NCBI RefSeq assembly: GCF_000218895.1
Contig: NC_015703.1
Span: 4,849,001-4,913,000 of the forward strand
DNA length: 64,000 nucleotides
Reading direction: 5' to 3'
DNA from: Runella slithyformis DSM 19594
Lineage (GTDB): Bacteria; Bacteroidota; Bacteroidia; Cytophagales; Spirosomataceae
The position numbers and the translations under genes are program-made. Within the stretch, counting starts at the first letter, position 1, and the number at the start of each line of letters is the position of its first letter. Under the pieces are notes generated by a model. It saw nothing but the letters and a program-made list of their open reading frames with translations, was not told the origin of the DNA and ran no database searches. Below are positions 1 to 9,936 of the stretch, one piece after another.

Positions 1-330
1 ACGCAACCGATAGGCCAAGCCCACACGACCCCGAAAGGAAGCAGGGGCTTCGTAGCGGCCTTGTGTAAGCCCCGACTCACGCAGCGCAATACGGGTATTA
101 TCGCTCACAATCAGCTCAGCGGCAGCTCCTCTGACGGGCTGTGAAAATTCTGTCCCCTGCGTAGAACGTGATTGTACCACCGTGATAAAAAAAGGGTCTT
201 GGTCGGTCAGGAAACCGTCTATTTTAATCAAATTGGTGTTAAACTCGTACTTCTTGTCAAAAGAGTCAATACAGGAGGCAACCAACAGAGCGACTAAAAC
301 TAAAATCGTTATTTGTATTCTAAAAAGCAT
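1..330 (-). CDS. DUF4249-type lipoprotein, N-terminal part (cut by window edge)
   Basis: Reading the minus strand from the ATG at 330 gives an open frame of 110 codons to the window edge with no stop. The N-terminus is MLFRIQITILVLVALLVASC, a lipoprotein signal whose lipobox ends in VASC, so the mature protein should start at that Cys and be anchored in a membrane. The following residues (FNTNLIKIDGFLTDQDPFFI, then a VVQS strand) resemble the start of DUF4249 proteins, usually encoded next to TonB-dependent receptors in Bacteroidota and thought to sit at the outer membrane. The rest of the gene, and any receptor partner, lie outside the window. Family assignment is by pattern only. Confidence 0.65.
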   Translation of the reverse strand, partial: MLFRIQITILVLVALLVASCIDSFDKKYEFNTNLIKIDGFLTDQDPFFITVVQSRSTQGTEFSQPVRGAAAELIVSDNTRIALRESGLTQGRYEAPASFRGRVGLAYRLR

Positions 331-938
331 AACAGGTTTGGGAAGGAAATGATTTGAAACAAATTTACAGTTTTTTTAATGGCGATAAATCAATCAAACC
401 TATTTATATAGGGGATAGAGTTGCGGCTCGACAAACTTTTGGGGAGCCCTAAATCTGACTTGGCCGATTCTAAACTATTCCACTTACAATACTGACCAAT
501 TCTAAAAGCTGATTCGTTTGAGTTTTCGCAGTTTATTGCATTGGTATTTAATTGGGTATAGCTTTTCTAAGTCATAATCTATATTTTTGTAAATACCCGA
601 TATTTCAGTCTAACCTCTCCTCTATGTTTCCTTTAAAACCCATTACTCATTACAATAATGCACTAAAGAACGAATCTGACTAAATGGTGTTTTGCCCGAT
701 GGAGGAAGAGGTCTTAAAGTCGCTGAAAATATTGATGAGTCCTTATCCACCTGCTTTCATAATTGACCCATACATTGCTGATTTTCTTCGATTTATCTAA
801 ATGCTTCTGACTGAAAGCAAAGGTATCATAGCCGGTGACGTACCAATACAAAAGTTGAAAAACCTGTAAGAAGTGGTTTTTTAGGGGAGAAAACGTATTG
901 AAAATGATGTTGAAAAGTAATAAATCAAACAATAACTG
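331..938. other. Intergenic region, no gene seen
   Basis: This 608-base AT-rich stretch separates the divergent DUF4249 lipoprotein and the Tat-exported protein. A -7-like octamer TAAATTTG on the minus strand (360-367) sits 30 bases upstream of the lipoprotein start, but a good -33 TTTG is not at the right distance. Short open frames here (for example 714-932 minus) have no recognisable domain and no credible start signal, so I do not call them genes. Confidence 0.5.
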
Positions 939-2645
939 ATGAAGAGAAGAACTTTTGTAACTATTGGTGCAACAGCAATGGGCAGTTTGCCGTTATGGGG
1001 AGCTGAGATATTTGAAAGACATAAAAATGCCAAACCCGCATGGCTGTTGGAATGGATAAAAATCCACGACCAACAACTGCCCGGCTTTAAAAACCTCAAA
1101 GTAACTGACCCAAAACATCCTTTTCTAGGCGGTTACATGGATGATGTGGAAATCCCTAATCCGCATACGACGGCGGGATTTATTGGCAAAGCCTGCATGT
1201 TGATGTCTTGCCCCGAATCGAGTTATTATCGATCAAAAGAGGTTCTGAAAGACATAGAAGAGGCCACAAAAGCATTGCTTAAAATGCAGCATTCTGACGG
1301 CACTATTGACTTGCTTTCCACTAATTTTCATTCTACCCCCGATACGGCTTTTGTCTTGGAAAACATCGTTCCTGCTTATACTTTTTTAAAAAAATCGATT
1401 GCCAAAGGTTCAGAAACGGCCTTGGAACTGCTCAAAACATTCCTGAAAAATGCGGGCGAAGCACTTACGGTAGGCGGAATTCATACCCCCAATCACCGTT
1501 GGGTAGTATCAGCTGCGCTGACCAAACTGAATGAATTATTTCCTGACCCGCGCTACGTCAACCGCATTGAGCAGTGGTTGGCCGAACACATTGATATTGA
1601 TGCGGATGGGCAGTACAACGAGAAAAGCACCAACAGTTATTCCCCCATTGTAAACCGCTCGCTCATCATCATTGCCAAGGGCCTGAACAAACCGGAGTTG
1701 TTGGAACCCGTTCGCAAAAACCTGATAATGACGTTTTACTACGTTCATCCCAACGGAGAAGTGGTCACCGAAGCTTCCAACCGGCAGGATAAAGGTACGA
1801 TTGGAAACATGTCGAGGTATTATTATGCTTATCGTTTCATGGCCTTGACCGACAACAGCGGCGAAATGGCAGCAATGACCCGTCTTATCGAAAAAACCAG
1901 TACCAAAGAACAGCTGGCCGGTTATCTGGATTATTTTCTGGAAGACCCCAATCTTTGGAAAGAATTGCCCGCGAGCAAAGCCTTGCCGACCAACTACGCC
2001 AAAGCGTTTCCGTATTCCGGCGTAGTACGGATTCGCCGGGAAAATTGGGATGCCACGATTTTATCCAACAACGCAAGTTGGATCACGTTTCACAAAGGCA
2101 ATGCCGTGTTGCAGGCCATGCGTATAGCGGCCTCTTTTTTTGGAAAAGGGCAGTTTGATTCTGTGAAGGTTGACCGGGAAGGCAATGCATGGGTGTTGCG
2201 AAAGTCATTGGATGGGCCTTATTACCAGCCGATTGCTCAAGATAAAATCGACCCGAACGGCGATTGGGATAAAATGCCGAGGACCGATCGTCCGCAGAGT
2301 GAAATCCAAAAAATGGAAACCATCGTAAAAATCAGCGAAGTCAATAATGGATTACAAATTGACATTGAAATGAGCGGAACGGAAGGCGTGCCGGTCTCTT
2401 TTGAATTGATTTTTCGGGCGGGTGGTACGTTTTCGGGCGTTACCCGGCATCCCAAAAAAGACAATGCGTATCTGTTGACGGGTGAATCGGGCTCGTATAC
2501 TGTCAATAATGATACCATTCAATTTGGCCCCGGAAAAGCCGAACACAAAGGAATTCAACTGAGAGGAGCATTGCCGGCGATGGAGGCTCCAACCGTTTAC
2601 CTTACCGGCTTTACTCCCTTTAAGCATACGCTCACTTTAAGGTAA
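939..2645 (+). CDS. Tat-exported putative alpha/alpha-barrel carbohydrate-active protein
   Basis: A 568-aa protein beginning MKRRTFVTIGATAMG, a twin-arginine-like signal (KRRTF followed by a hydrophobic stretch), so it is probably exported folded. Residues about 60-330 are rich in amphipathic helices with short G/P loops, the look of an alpha/alpha toroid as in polysaccharide lyases and heparinase II/III proteins. The last 200 residues look like a beta-sandwich, as in those enzymes. I recognise no catalytic motif and the substrate is unknown. It begins a plus-strand run of catabolic genes, 132 bases before a cytochrome/propeller gene, so a role in polysaccharide use is inferred. The protein at 32392 has a broadly similar build. 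Confidence 0.6.
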   Translation: MKRRTFVTIGATAMGSLPLWGAEIFERHKNAKPAWLLEWIKIHDQQLPGFKNLKVTDPKHPFLGGYMDDVEIPNPHTTAGFIGKACMLMSCPESSYYRSKEVLKDIEEATKALLKMQHSDGTIDLLSTNFHSTPDTAFVLENIVPAYTFLKKSIAKGSETALELLKTFLKNAGEALTVGGIHTPNHRWVVSAALTKLNELFPDPRYVNRIEQWLAEHIDIDADGQYNEKSTNSYSPIVNRSLIIIAKGLNKPELLEPVRKNLIMTFYYVHPNGEVVTEASNRQDKGTIGNMSRYYYAYRFMALTDNSGEMAAMTRLIEKTSTKEQLAGYLDYFLEDPNLWKELPASKALPTNYAKAFPYSGVVRIRRENWDATILSNNASWITFHKGNAVLQAMRIAASFFGKGQFDSVKVDREGNAWVLRKSLDGPYYQPIAQDKIDPNGDWDKMPRTDRPQSEIQKMETIVKISEVNNGLQIDIEMSGTEGVPVSFELIFRAGGTFSGVTRHPKKDNAYLLTGESGSYTVNNDTIQFGPGKAEHKGIQLRGALPAMEAPTVYLTGFTPFKHTLTLR

Positions 2646-2777
2646 GGCAGTTGCGGGCCGCTGCTATGACAAAAGAATGCCAAATGATACAGTAGAACCC
2701 TAATCCCTAATGCCTTCGGAATGATTAAAAGGCTTGTCTGATGAAGCCTGACATTCAAAATATCATTTAAAAAAGGA

Positions 2778-5072
2778 ATGAAAAACCCTCGACTGAACTT
2801 CGTCCTCCCGGCACTGACTGTGTTGATTTATGCCTGCTCCGTGAGAGTAGCCAACAAATTTGGCACTGCTGATCTTTCCCAAAAGGAGACTCCTCCCGCT
2901 GCCGCAGCCATCAGAAAGGATACGTTGCGGGAAGCTCTTTCTTTTGATTTGACCCCGCTCACGCCCGAACAAAGCCGGAAAAGGTTTATTCTGCCCGAAG
3001 GATATCATATGGAATTGGTGGCAAGCGAACCCATGATTACCGAGCCCGTCGCGATTACGTGGGATGGAAATGCCAAAATGTACGTGGCGCAAATGGAAAC
3101 CTACACGCAGGATGCCGATGGCACGGGTACCAAAGACCCAAAGAGCCGGGTTATGCTGTTGGAAGACACGGACAATGACGGCAAAATGGACAAAAGCTCG
3201 GTTTTTATCAAAGATCTGATCCTGCCCCGTATGATCCTTTGCGTCAATCATGAGCTGCTGGTCAATGAAACGGATACTTACGATATTTTCAGTTACAAAG
3301 ACACCAACGGCGACGGGGTTGCCGACGAAAAAAAGCCCGTGTATACCGTAGGAAAAGTAGCCCCCGGCAACTTAGAGCATCAGCGGAGCGGACTGATCTG
3401 GAACCTTGATAATTACATTTATCAAACCGTAGACCCTATTCGTTTTCGGTACGTAAACGGTGTATTGCAGCCCGATTCTCTGCATAGCGGCTCCAATGGG
3501 CAGTGGGGCTTAACCCACGACAATTACGGTCGTTTATTTTACAGTCGGGGAGGTGGTGAAAATGCGGGCTCGGGTTTTCAGATTAACCCAAAATATGGCC
3601 AATTGGAATTTGCCGATGCCTACAGCGAGGAAAAATTCAGCCCCGTTTGGTCCAAAATTCAAAATCCTGATGTGCAGGGTGGGTTGCCGAGAGTACGCCC
3701 CGACAGCACCTTAAACCACTTTACATCTGCCAACGGACAATCCATTTTTCGGGGCGACCGCCTTCCTGCCGACCTGGTCGGTGATTATATCATCAATGAG
3801 CCCGTAGCCCGAATCATCCGACGTGCCAAAGTCATTAACCGAGAAGGCAAAACGTACCTTGAAAATGCCTACGATCATAAAGAATTTATTGCCAGTACCG
3901 ATACCTATTTTCGACCGGTCAATACCTATACCGGACCGGACGGTTTTCTGTACATCGTAGATATGAGCCGGGGAATTATTCAGGAATCCAATTGGACACA
4001 GAAGGGCAGCTACCTGCGCGGGAAAATTGATTATTATGGACTCGCAAAAGTAAACCAACGCGGACGTATCTGGCGGTTGGTACACGATGGGTACAAAGCA
4101 GGTCCCAAACCAAAAATGCTGGATGTGCCCGCGAGCAGTCTCGTGAAGTTTTTGGATCATCCCAATGGCTGGTGGCGGGATAATGCCCAAAGACAGATCA
4201 TCATTTTGGGCGACAAATCAGTGGTGGCTGACTTGAAAGCCATGGCAACCGGCCAAAAAAGCGTATCCGCAGTAGGACGGCTGCATGCCCTCTGGACCCT
4301 CGAAGGGCTCAACGAAATCAATAAAGAGCTATTGACAGTGGCCCTGAGAGACAAAGACCCCCAAATCAGGCGGGCAGCCATTTGGATGAGTGAGCCGTAC
4401 ATTAAAAAGAATGACAATCAATGGATCGAACAGCTTGGTCGTTTAAAAATGGACGAGAGCTTTGATGTAAAAACACAGCTTCTTTTGTCTTTTGGGGCAA
4501 GCAAAAACGAATCGGCCAAAAAGATCGTGCAGGATATCTTAGCCGAAAATCCCAATAATGAAATGCTGGCAAGTGTCAAAAAGAGCACGGACAGAAACGA
4601 AGATGCCAAAATATACGGAGCCAAATTGGCGGGTTTTACCCCCGCAGAGCGGAAACTGATTTTGGGCGGCGGCGAAATATATAAAGGAATGTGCTCGCCC
4701 TGCCACGGCGGCGACGGCCGAGGACTTCCCACCAACGCGGCTCCTCCGTTGAGAGGTGCCAAACACGTCAGTGCCGATAAGGAAATCGCCATTCGGATTT
4801 TATTACACGGATTGAAGGGACCTATTGAAGGAAAAACGTATCCAAGCGAAATGGCTTCGATGAAAGATAACTCCGATGAGTGGATTGCCTCGGTGTTGAG
4901 TTATGTACGCTATGAATTTGTGGGAACCTCCATGCGGGTTGGGAAAGGTCGGCAGTCGGCAGTAGTGCAGCCTTCTGACGTGAAAGCCCTGCGCGAAAAA
5001 TATTCGACGGTGAAAACGGCCTGGACCATCGACGCCTTTGACGAGCTGTTTGCCCCTGTTAACAGAAATTGA
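2778..5072 (+). CDS. Secreted beta-propeller / HEAT / cytochrome c protein (PVC-type heme domain family)
   Basis: A 764-aa protein with a lipoprotein-like N-terminus (LTVLIYACS; Cys at residue 20). Residues about 60-430 form an NHL/sorbosone-dehydrogenase-like propeller (phrases such as YHMELVASEPMITEPVAITW and PDGFLYIVDMSRG). Residues about 440-600 look like HEAT-type helical repeats. Near residue 640 there is a cytochrome c motif, CSPCH, followed by GGDGRGLPTNAAPPL. This three-part build is that of the 'membrane-bound dehydrogenase' proteins common in Planctomycetes and some Bacteroidota, presumed to oxidise sugars in the periplasm and pass electrons to the heme. The substrate is unknown. 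It is paralogous to the protein at 19017 and precedes another heme/propeller gene at 5184. Confidence 0.8.
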   Translation: MKNPRLNFVLPALTVLIYACSVRVANKFGTADLSQKETPPAAAAIRKDTLREALSFDLTPLTPEQSRKRFILPEGYHMELVASEPMITEPVAITWDGNAKMYVAQMETYTQDADGTGTKDPKSRVMLLEDTDNDGKMDKSSVFIKDLILPRMILCVNHELLVNETDTYDIFSYKDTNGDGVADEKKPVYTVGKVAPGNLEHQRSGLIWNLDNYIYQTVDPIRFRYVNGVLQPDSLHSGSNGQWGLTHDNYGRLFYSRGGGENAGSGFQINPKYGQLEFADAYSEEKFSPVWSKIQNPDVQGGLPRVRPDSTLNHFTSANGQSIFRGDRLPADLVGDYIINEPVARIIRRAKVINREGKTYLENAYDHKEFIASTDTYFRPVNTYTGPDGFLYIVDMSRGIIQESNWTQKGSYLRGKIDYYGLAKVNQRGRIWRLVHDGYKAGPKPKMLDVPASSLVKFLDHPNGWWRDNAQRQIIILGDKSVVADLKAMATGQKSVSAVGRLHALWTLEGLNEINKELLTVALRDKDPQIRRAAIWMSEPYIKKNDNQWIEQLGRLKMDESFDVKTQLLLSFGASKNESAKKIVQDILAENPNNEMLASVKKSTDRNEDAKIYGAKLAGFTPAERKLILGGGEIYKGMCSPCHGGDGRGLPTNAAPPLRGAKHVSADKEIAIRILLHGLKGPIEGKTYPSEMASMKDNSDEWIASVLSYVRYEFVGTSMRVGKGRQSAVVQPSDVKALREKYSTVKTAWTIDAFDELFAPVNRN

Positions 5073-5183
5073 GGCAACGCAGCGGCAGGGAAAAAAGTGA
5101 TTGTATTCCTGAATGCTGAGCGGCTTAATCAAAATCAAAGGCTGTGAGATGGTCACCGTTCACTCTTTACCCTCTCTTTTACC

Positions 5184-8100
5184 ATGAAAAAAAATAGATT
5201 ACGCTGTTTAACAGGCTTTGCGCTGGTCATTTGTTTTTTCGGATTCGTGACGGATTCGCCGGAAGGCTCATGGGAATGTACAATCACCCCGGAGGGGCAG
5301 CTTTCCGGAATACTGAAATTGAAAAAAGAAGGAACCTCCTATTCGGGAACGTTATTTTCGTTTGAAAGAGGAGAGATAGTACTGCAACATGTGGCCGTTG
5401 ACGGAAACAAACTAACCGGGAGTTTTATGCAGCGGGGCGCAGTGCATCAACTGACCGCCACCGTGGCCGGTGAAACACTTACGGGAAGTATTTTGTCGGG
5501 AAATAAGCGCTTGGGTTTGACTGCGAAACGAATAGAAGAACCCAAAGAAGTGTATACTCTCCCAAAGGTTCAATATATTTTGTCGGATGATGACCTGAAC
5601 GCTTTTGAGCGCCACATTGACCACTCCGGCTTGATTGAGCGCTTCAATCGAGAAGGATATACGCGTGGGGAACGGATTTACAATGATAATTGCATCAACT
5701 GCCACGGTAATCAGGAGCTTGAAGGCTCTATTCCGATGGCTCATAAGTTTTGGTCCCAGCCGTTCAAAGGCGGTCGCGATCCTTTTTCCATGTACCGGAC
5801 CATCTCTAAAGGCTATGGCTCTATGCCGCCTCAGTTGACGCTTACGCCGCAGGAAAAGTACGATGTAATTTCGTATATCCGGGAAAATTTTATCCGGGAA
5901 ACCAATCAAAATCAATACTTTAGAGTAACTCCCGGCTATCTTTTCAAACTCCCCAAGGGGGATTCCAAAGGCCCGGCGGTAAAACCGTATCATCCCTGGT
6001 CGGACATGGATTACGGTAATTTCTTCATCAACACCTACGAATTGGCCGATTCGGCTACGGGTATCAAGCGGTTTCATTCGCCGGGCCGACCTCCCTATGT
6101 GGATGAAGACTATCGGAAGAATAATTTTGCGTACAAAGGCATTGCGGTGCGGTTAGACCCGGGGACGGGCGGGGTGTCTGCCGGAAAAGCCTGGATGGTA
6201 TTTGACCACGATGTGATGCGCGTTGCCGGCGGTTGGACCGGCGAAGGATTTATTGACTGGGAAGGGATTTTGCTCAATGATAAACACGAAACCTATCCCC
6301 GAAATATCGGCCAACTGCATTTTGAAACGCCTGGAGGGCCGGGGTGGGCAAATCCCGTCAACGGTTCCTTTGACGACCCCCGATTTACGGCCCGTGACGG
6401 TCGTCAGTTTGGCCCGTTGCCCAAAGAATGGGCCAATTACAAAGGACTGTATCATTACGGAAATACGATAATCATTTCCTACACAGTGGGAAAAGCGATG
6501 ATTCTTGAAAAGCCGGGAATGGAGACGGTCGATGGACAACCCGTTTTTACCCGAACGCTGACCATCACTCCGGCGAACCAACTGCTTAAAACCAGAGTGG
6601 CACGGGGGGGGACGCATGTGATAGCGGTCGGCAAAGGAGCTGCCGTGAAAGAAGAAAACGGGTACGTGGTTTTGACGGTTACCGGTTTGGCAAAGACGAC
6701 CGTTAAGTTGTTCATTTCCAAGGCCGCCAGTCAACAACTTACTGATTTTGTCGCGCATTCTCCCCGGCCTGAATCGCTTGAACGATATACCAAAGGAGGA
6801 AAGGCCCACTACCCGCAAACACTGCATACAGTCATAACGCGGGGAAAAGAGGATGGGTTATTTGCCGTAGATCAATTGACACCGCCGTACGAAAATCCCT
6901 GGAAATCACGGATGAAACTCAGCGGCATCGATTTTATGAAAAACCCGAACGAGGCGGTTTTGTGTACCACCGACGGTGACGTATGGAAGGTGACGGGCTT
7001 GACTGACGCTAATGGAAATCTACGCTGGAAACGCATAGCGTCGGGCCTTTTTCAGCCTCTGGGAATCAAAGTGTTGAACGAAAAAATTTACATTACCTGT
7101 CGGGATCAGTTGGTATTGCTCCGCGATTTGAACGGAGACGGTGAAACGGATTTTTACGAAAGTTTCAACCACGATCATCAGGTGACGGATCATTTTCACG
7201 AATTCGCCATGGGATTGCAGGCAGATAAGGAAGGCAATCTGTATTATGCCAAAAGTGGCCGTCACGCCCGCGAAGCCCTGATACCCCAACACGGAACGTT
7301 ATTGAAGGTCAGTAAAGACGGTGCCGCAACGCAGATTTTGGCCACGGGCTTTAGAGCTGCCAACGGCGTGTGTATCAATCCCGACGGCAGTTTTATCGTG
7401 ACCGATCAACAAGGCTATTGGAATCCCATGAACCGCGTCAACTGGGTGGATGGCAAAGGGAAATTTTACGGAAATATGTGGGGCTATAACCCGCCTAAAG
7501 ACTCCACCAAGGCGGCCATGGAGCAGCCCCTTGTTTGGATCGATATGGAATTTGACCGGTCGCCGTCGGAGCTTTTGTGGGTAGACAGTAAAAAATGGGG
7601 TCCTTTAAATGGCGGACTGCTCAGCTTTTCGTACGGGTATGGAAAAATTCAACTGGTGCTGACCGAAGATATCAATGGGCAAAAGCAGGGGGGAGTGATT
7701 GATCTGCCCGGGGTAAAGTTTCGTACGGGCATCATGCGCGGTCGGTTCAATCCCGCCGACGGTCAGTTGTACGCCTGCGGTATGTCGGCTTGGGGGACCT
7801 CACAAACAATCAAAGGAGGCGATTTTTACCGACTTCGTTATACCGGGAAGTCCCTGACATTGCCCACCCGGCTCAGTGCAGAAGAAGAGGGCGTAACCTT
7901 GACATTTGCGGACGCATTAGACGAAACAAACGCCCGAACCGGTGCCAATTTTACGGTACAAACCTGGGATTTGAGGCGAAGCCGGAAGTACGGTTCCGAG
8001 CGTTATAATACGCAGACGCTGACCGTATCCGAAGTTAAACTAAGCCGGGATAAAAAGATCGTCAAACTCATTCTGCCCGGCATAAAACCCGTCGATGTCA

Positions 8101-8204
8101 TGACAATTTCCTATTCCTTAACTGATTCGAAAGGGCATAGTTTTAAGGGTAAGGTGCAGAATACCATTCACGCATTGAAAAAAACGGATAACCGACTTTT
8201 TTAA
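5184..8204 (+). CDS. Large secreted cytochrome c / DUF6797-like / propeller protein
   Basis: A 1006-aa protein with an N-terminal hydrophobic signal (TGFALVICFFGFV). Residues about 25-115 look like a small beta-rich module (repeated SGTL / TGSF / TGSI strands). Around residue 170 is a cytochrome c motif, CINCH, with axial Met candidates in YGSMPP. Residues about 290-560 resemble the DUF6797 region found in such cytochromes. Residues about 570-860 look like a PQQ/sorbosone-dehydrogenase-type propeller (GLQADKEGNLYYAKSGRH, FVTDQQGYWNP-like blades). Likely a periplasmic electron-transferring oxidoreductase acting on a carbohydrate; the substrate is not evident. It lies 111 bases after the 2778 gene on the same strand, so both heme proteins may be co-expressed. 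Confidence 0.75.
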   Translation: MKKNRLRCLTGFALVICFFGFVTDSPEGSWECTITPEGQLSGILKLKKEGTSYSGTLFSFERGEIVLQHVAVDGNKLTGSFMQRGAVHQLTATVAGETLTGSILSGNKRLGLTAKRIEEPKEVYTLPKVQYILSDDDLNAFERHIDHSGLIERFNREGYTRGERIYNDNCINCHGNQELEGSIPMAHKFWSQPFKGGRDPFSMYRTISKGYGSMPPQLTLTPQEKYDVISYIRENFIRETNQNQYFRVTPGYLFKLPKGDSKGPAVKPYHPWSDMDYGNFFINTYELADSATGIKRFHSPGRPPYVDEDYRKNNFAYKGIAVRLDPGTGGVSAGKAWMVFDHDVMRVAGGWTGEGFIDWEGILLNDKHETYPRNIGQLHFETPGGPGWANPVNGSFDDPRFTARDGRQFGPLPKEWANYKGLYHYGNTIIISYTVGKAMILEKPGMETVDGQPVFTRTLTITPANQLLKTRVARGGTHVIAVGKGAAVKEENGYVVLTVTGLAKTTVKLFISKAASQQLTDFVAHSPRPESLERYTKGGKAHYPQTLHTVITRGKEDGLFAVDQLTPPYENPWKSRMKLSGIDFMKNPNEAVLCTTDGDVWKVTGLTDANGNLRWKRIASGLFQPLGIKVLNEKIYITCRDQLVLLRDLNGDGETDFYESFNHDHQVTDHFHEFAMGLQADKEGNLYYAKSGRHAREALIPQHGTLLKVSKDGAATQILATGFRAANGVCINPDGSFIVTDQQGYWNPMNRVNWVDGKGKFYGNMWGYNPPKDSTKAAMEQPLVWIDMEFDRSPSELLWVDSKKWGPLNGGLLSFSYGYGKIQLVLTEDINGQKQGGVIDLPGVKFRTGIMRGRFNPADGQLYACGMSAWGTSQTIKGGDFYRLRYTGKSLTLPTRLSAEEEGVTLTFADALDETNARTGANFTVQTWDLRRSRKYGSERYNTQTLTVSEVKLSRDKKIVKLILPGIKPVDVMTISYSLTDSKGHSFKGKVQNTIHALKKTDNRLF

Positions 8205-8328
8205 GGAATAACCGGTAAATCCGTCAAAATCCGCGTCATCCGCGGTCCATTTTTTTGAAGGCTGTTTAATAGTTAATTTGATCATTCTGTAATGGTACAG
8301 CAGATACTCAGTTAAAGGAGTCTATACG

Positions 8329-9936
8329 ATGAGAAATAGGAACAAAATACTTTCGGTACCGCGTTTTTCCATACTCCTAAGCGGTGCGTTAATTTGTTTG
8401 ATTCAGATGGCGGCTACCACCGGTCAATTCAGCGTTACACAGGCGGCAAAGCGCCCGAATATTCTGTACATTCTGGTGGATGACATGGGCTTTTCAGACA
8501 TCGGCTGTTACGGCGGCGAGGTCAATACCCCCAATATCGACCAAATGGCGGCCAACGGTATCAAACTGCGGAGTTTTTATAACAACGCCCGTTGTTGCCC
8601 TACCCGTGCTTCATTATTGACGGGACAATATCCGCATACTGTCGGCATGGGACTCATGGTGACCATGCCCAACGCGGCCATTCAGCCGGGCAGTTATCAG
8701 GGCTTTTTGGACGACCGCTACCCAACCATTGCCGAACAACTGAAAAAAACGGGCTACCATACGTACATGTTGGGCAAATGGCACGTGGGCGAGCGTCCCC
8801 AACACTGGCCTTTGAAACGCGGCTTTGATAATTATTTTGGCTTGATTTCGGGTGCGTCCAGCTATTATGAAATTATCCCTGCCGAAAAAGGAAAACGGTT
8901 TATGGTGCTGGACGACAAGGAGTTCACGCCGCCGAGCGACGGCTTTTACGTGACCGATGCCTTCACGGATTACGCGGTTCAGTATTTGAACAAACAAAAA
9001 CAGGAAGCGGCCGATAAGCCCTTTTTCATGTATTTGGCGTATACCGCCCCGCATTTTCCGCTTCATGCCTACGAGTCGGACATTGCCAAGTACGAAAAAC
9101 TGTACGCGCAGGGGTGGGATGTAACGCGCAGCAAACGCTACCAAAAAATGAAGCAATTGGGCTTTATTGATAAGCGTTACCCGCTCACGCCGCGCCCCAA
9201 AGATATACCGGATTGGGAGTCAGCGACCGACAAAGACCGGTGGATTCGTAAAATGGCCGTGTACGCCGCCATGATTGACCGCATGGATCAAAACATTGGG
9301 CGGCTCATTAAAACGCTGAAAGCCAACGGACAGTACGAGAATACGCTCATCGTTTTTATGTCGGACAACGGCAGCTCCAATGAAAATATGGAAAGTCGTA
9401 AACTGAATGATCCTACCAAAAAAATCGGCGATAAGGGTTCCTACGTTACTTACGATACGCCTTGGGCTAATGTTTCCAACACGCCGTTCCGGAAATACAA
9501 ACGGTTTTTGCACGAAGGCGGGATGATTACGCCCTGCATCATGCAATGGCCTCGTACCATTCAACCTAAAGCCGGTTTTGTCGATGGAATCGGGCACGTG
9601 ATGGACCTGCTGCCCACCGGTCTTGAATTGGCAGGTATCCCCGATAACGCTTTACCCGGCAAAAGTTTGTCGTATTTATGGAATGGCAAAAAAGCCGAAC
9701 CGCGTACTTACTGCTGGGAACACGAAGGCAACAAAGCCATCCGAAAAGCTGATTGTAAATTGGAGAAAGACACCGAAGATGCCGATTGGGAACTGTATAA
9801 TATCAAAACGGACCCCTGTGAAATGAATAATCTGGCGCAAAAGCAGCCGCAGCTTGTGGTCGAATTACGGGCTGAATACGATGCTTGGGCGCAAAAAGTA
9901 GGGGTTCGTGAAAGACCTGCGGGTAAAACAGAGTAA
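8329..9936 (+). CDS. Arylsulfatase (formylglycine-dependent)
   Basis: A 535-aa alkaline-phosphatase-fold sulfatase, which removes sulfate esters from sugars after its active-site Cys is converted to formylglycine. The N-terminus has a signal-like hydrophobic segment (residues 13-30). Metal ligands are in ILVDDMGFSDIG (Asp51, Asp52). The sulfatase signature is CCPTRASLLTG, with Cys89 as the residue to be modified (C-x-P-T-R). GKWHVG and FMSDNGSS carry the other expected motifs. No formylglycine-generating enzyme is encoded in the window. The stop codon shares one base with the next start (TAATG), indicating coupling to the GH27 gene. Substrate is probably a sulfated polysaccharide fragment. 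Confidence 0.92.
   Translation: MRNRNKILSVPRFSILLSGALICLIQMAATTGQFSVTQAAKRPNILYILVDDMGFSDIGCYGGEVNTPNIDQMAANGIKLRSFYNNARCCPTRASLLTGQYPHTVGMGLMVTMPNAAIQPGSYQGFLDDRYPTIAEQLKKTGYHTYMLGKWHVGERPQHWPLKRGFDNYFGLISGASSYYEIIPAEKGKRFMVLDDKEFTPPSDGFYVTDAFTDYAVQYLNKQKQEAADKPFFMYLAYTAPHFPLHAYESDIAKYEKLYAQGWDVTRSKRYQKMKQLGFIDKRYPLTPRPKDIPDWESATDKDRWIRKMAVYAAMIDRMDQNIGRLIKTLKANGQYENTLIVFMSDNGSSNENMESRKLNDPTKKIGDKGSYVTYDTPWANVSNTPFRKYKRFLHEGGMITPCIMQWPRTIQPKAGFVDGIGHVMDLLPTGLELAGIPDNALPGKSLSYLWNGKKAEPRTYCWEHEGNKAIRKADCKLEKDTEDADWELYNIKTDPCEMNNLAQKQPQLVVELRAEYDAWAQKVGVRERPAGKTE

Noticed and set aside
714-932. 72-aa minus-strand frame in the first gap
   Set aside because: No domain and no credible ribosome site or promoter; composition is like the AT-rich intergenic DNA around it.
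8225-8260. ATCCGCGTCATCCGCGGTCC as a regulatory palindrome
   Set aside because: Imperfect and not followed by a T run of useful length; seems like common intergenic sequence.
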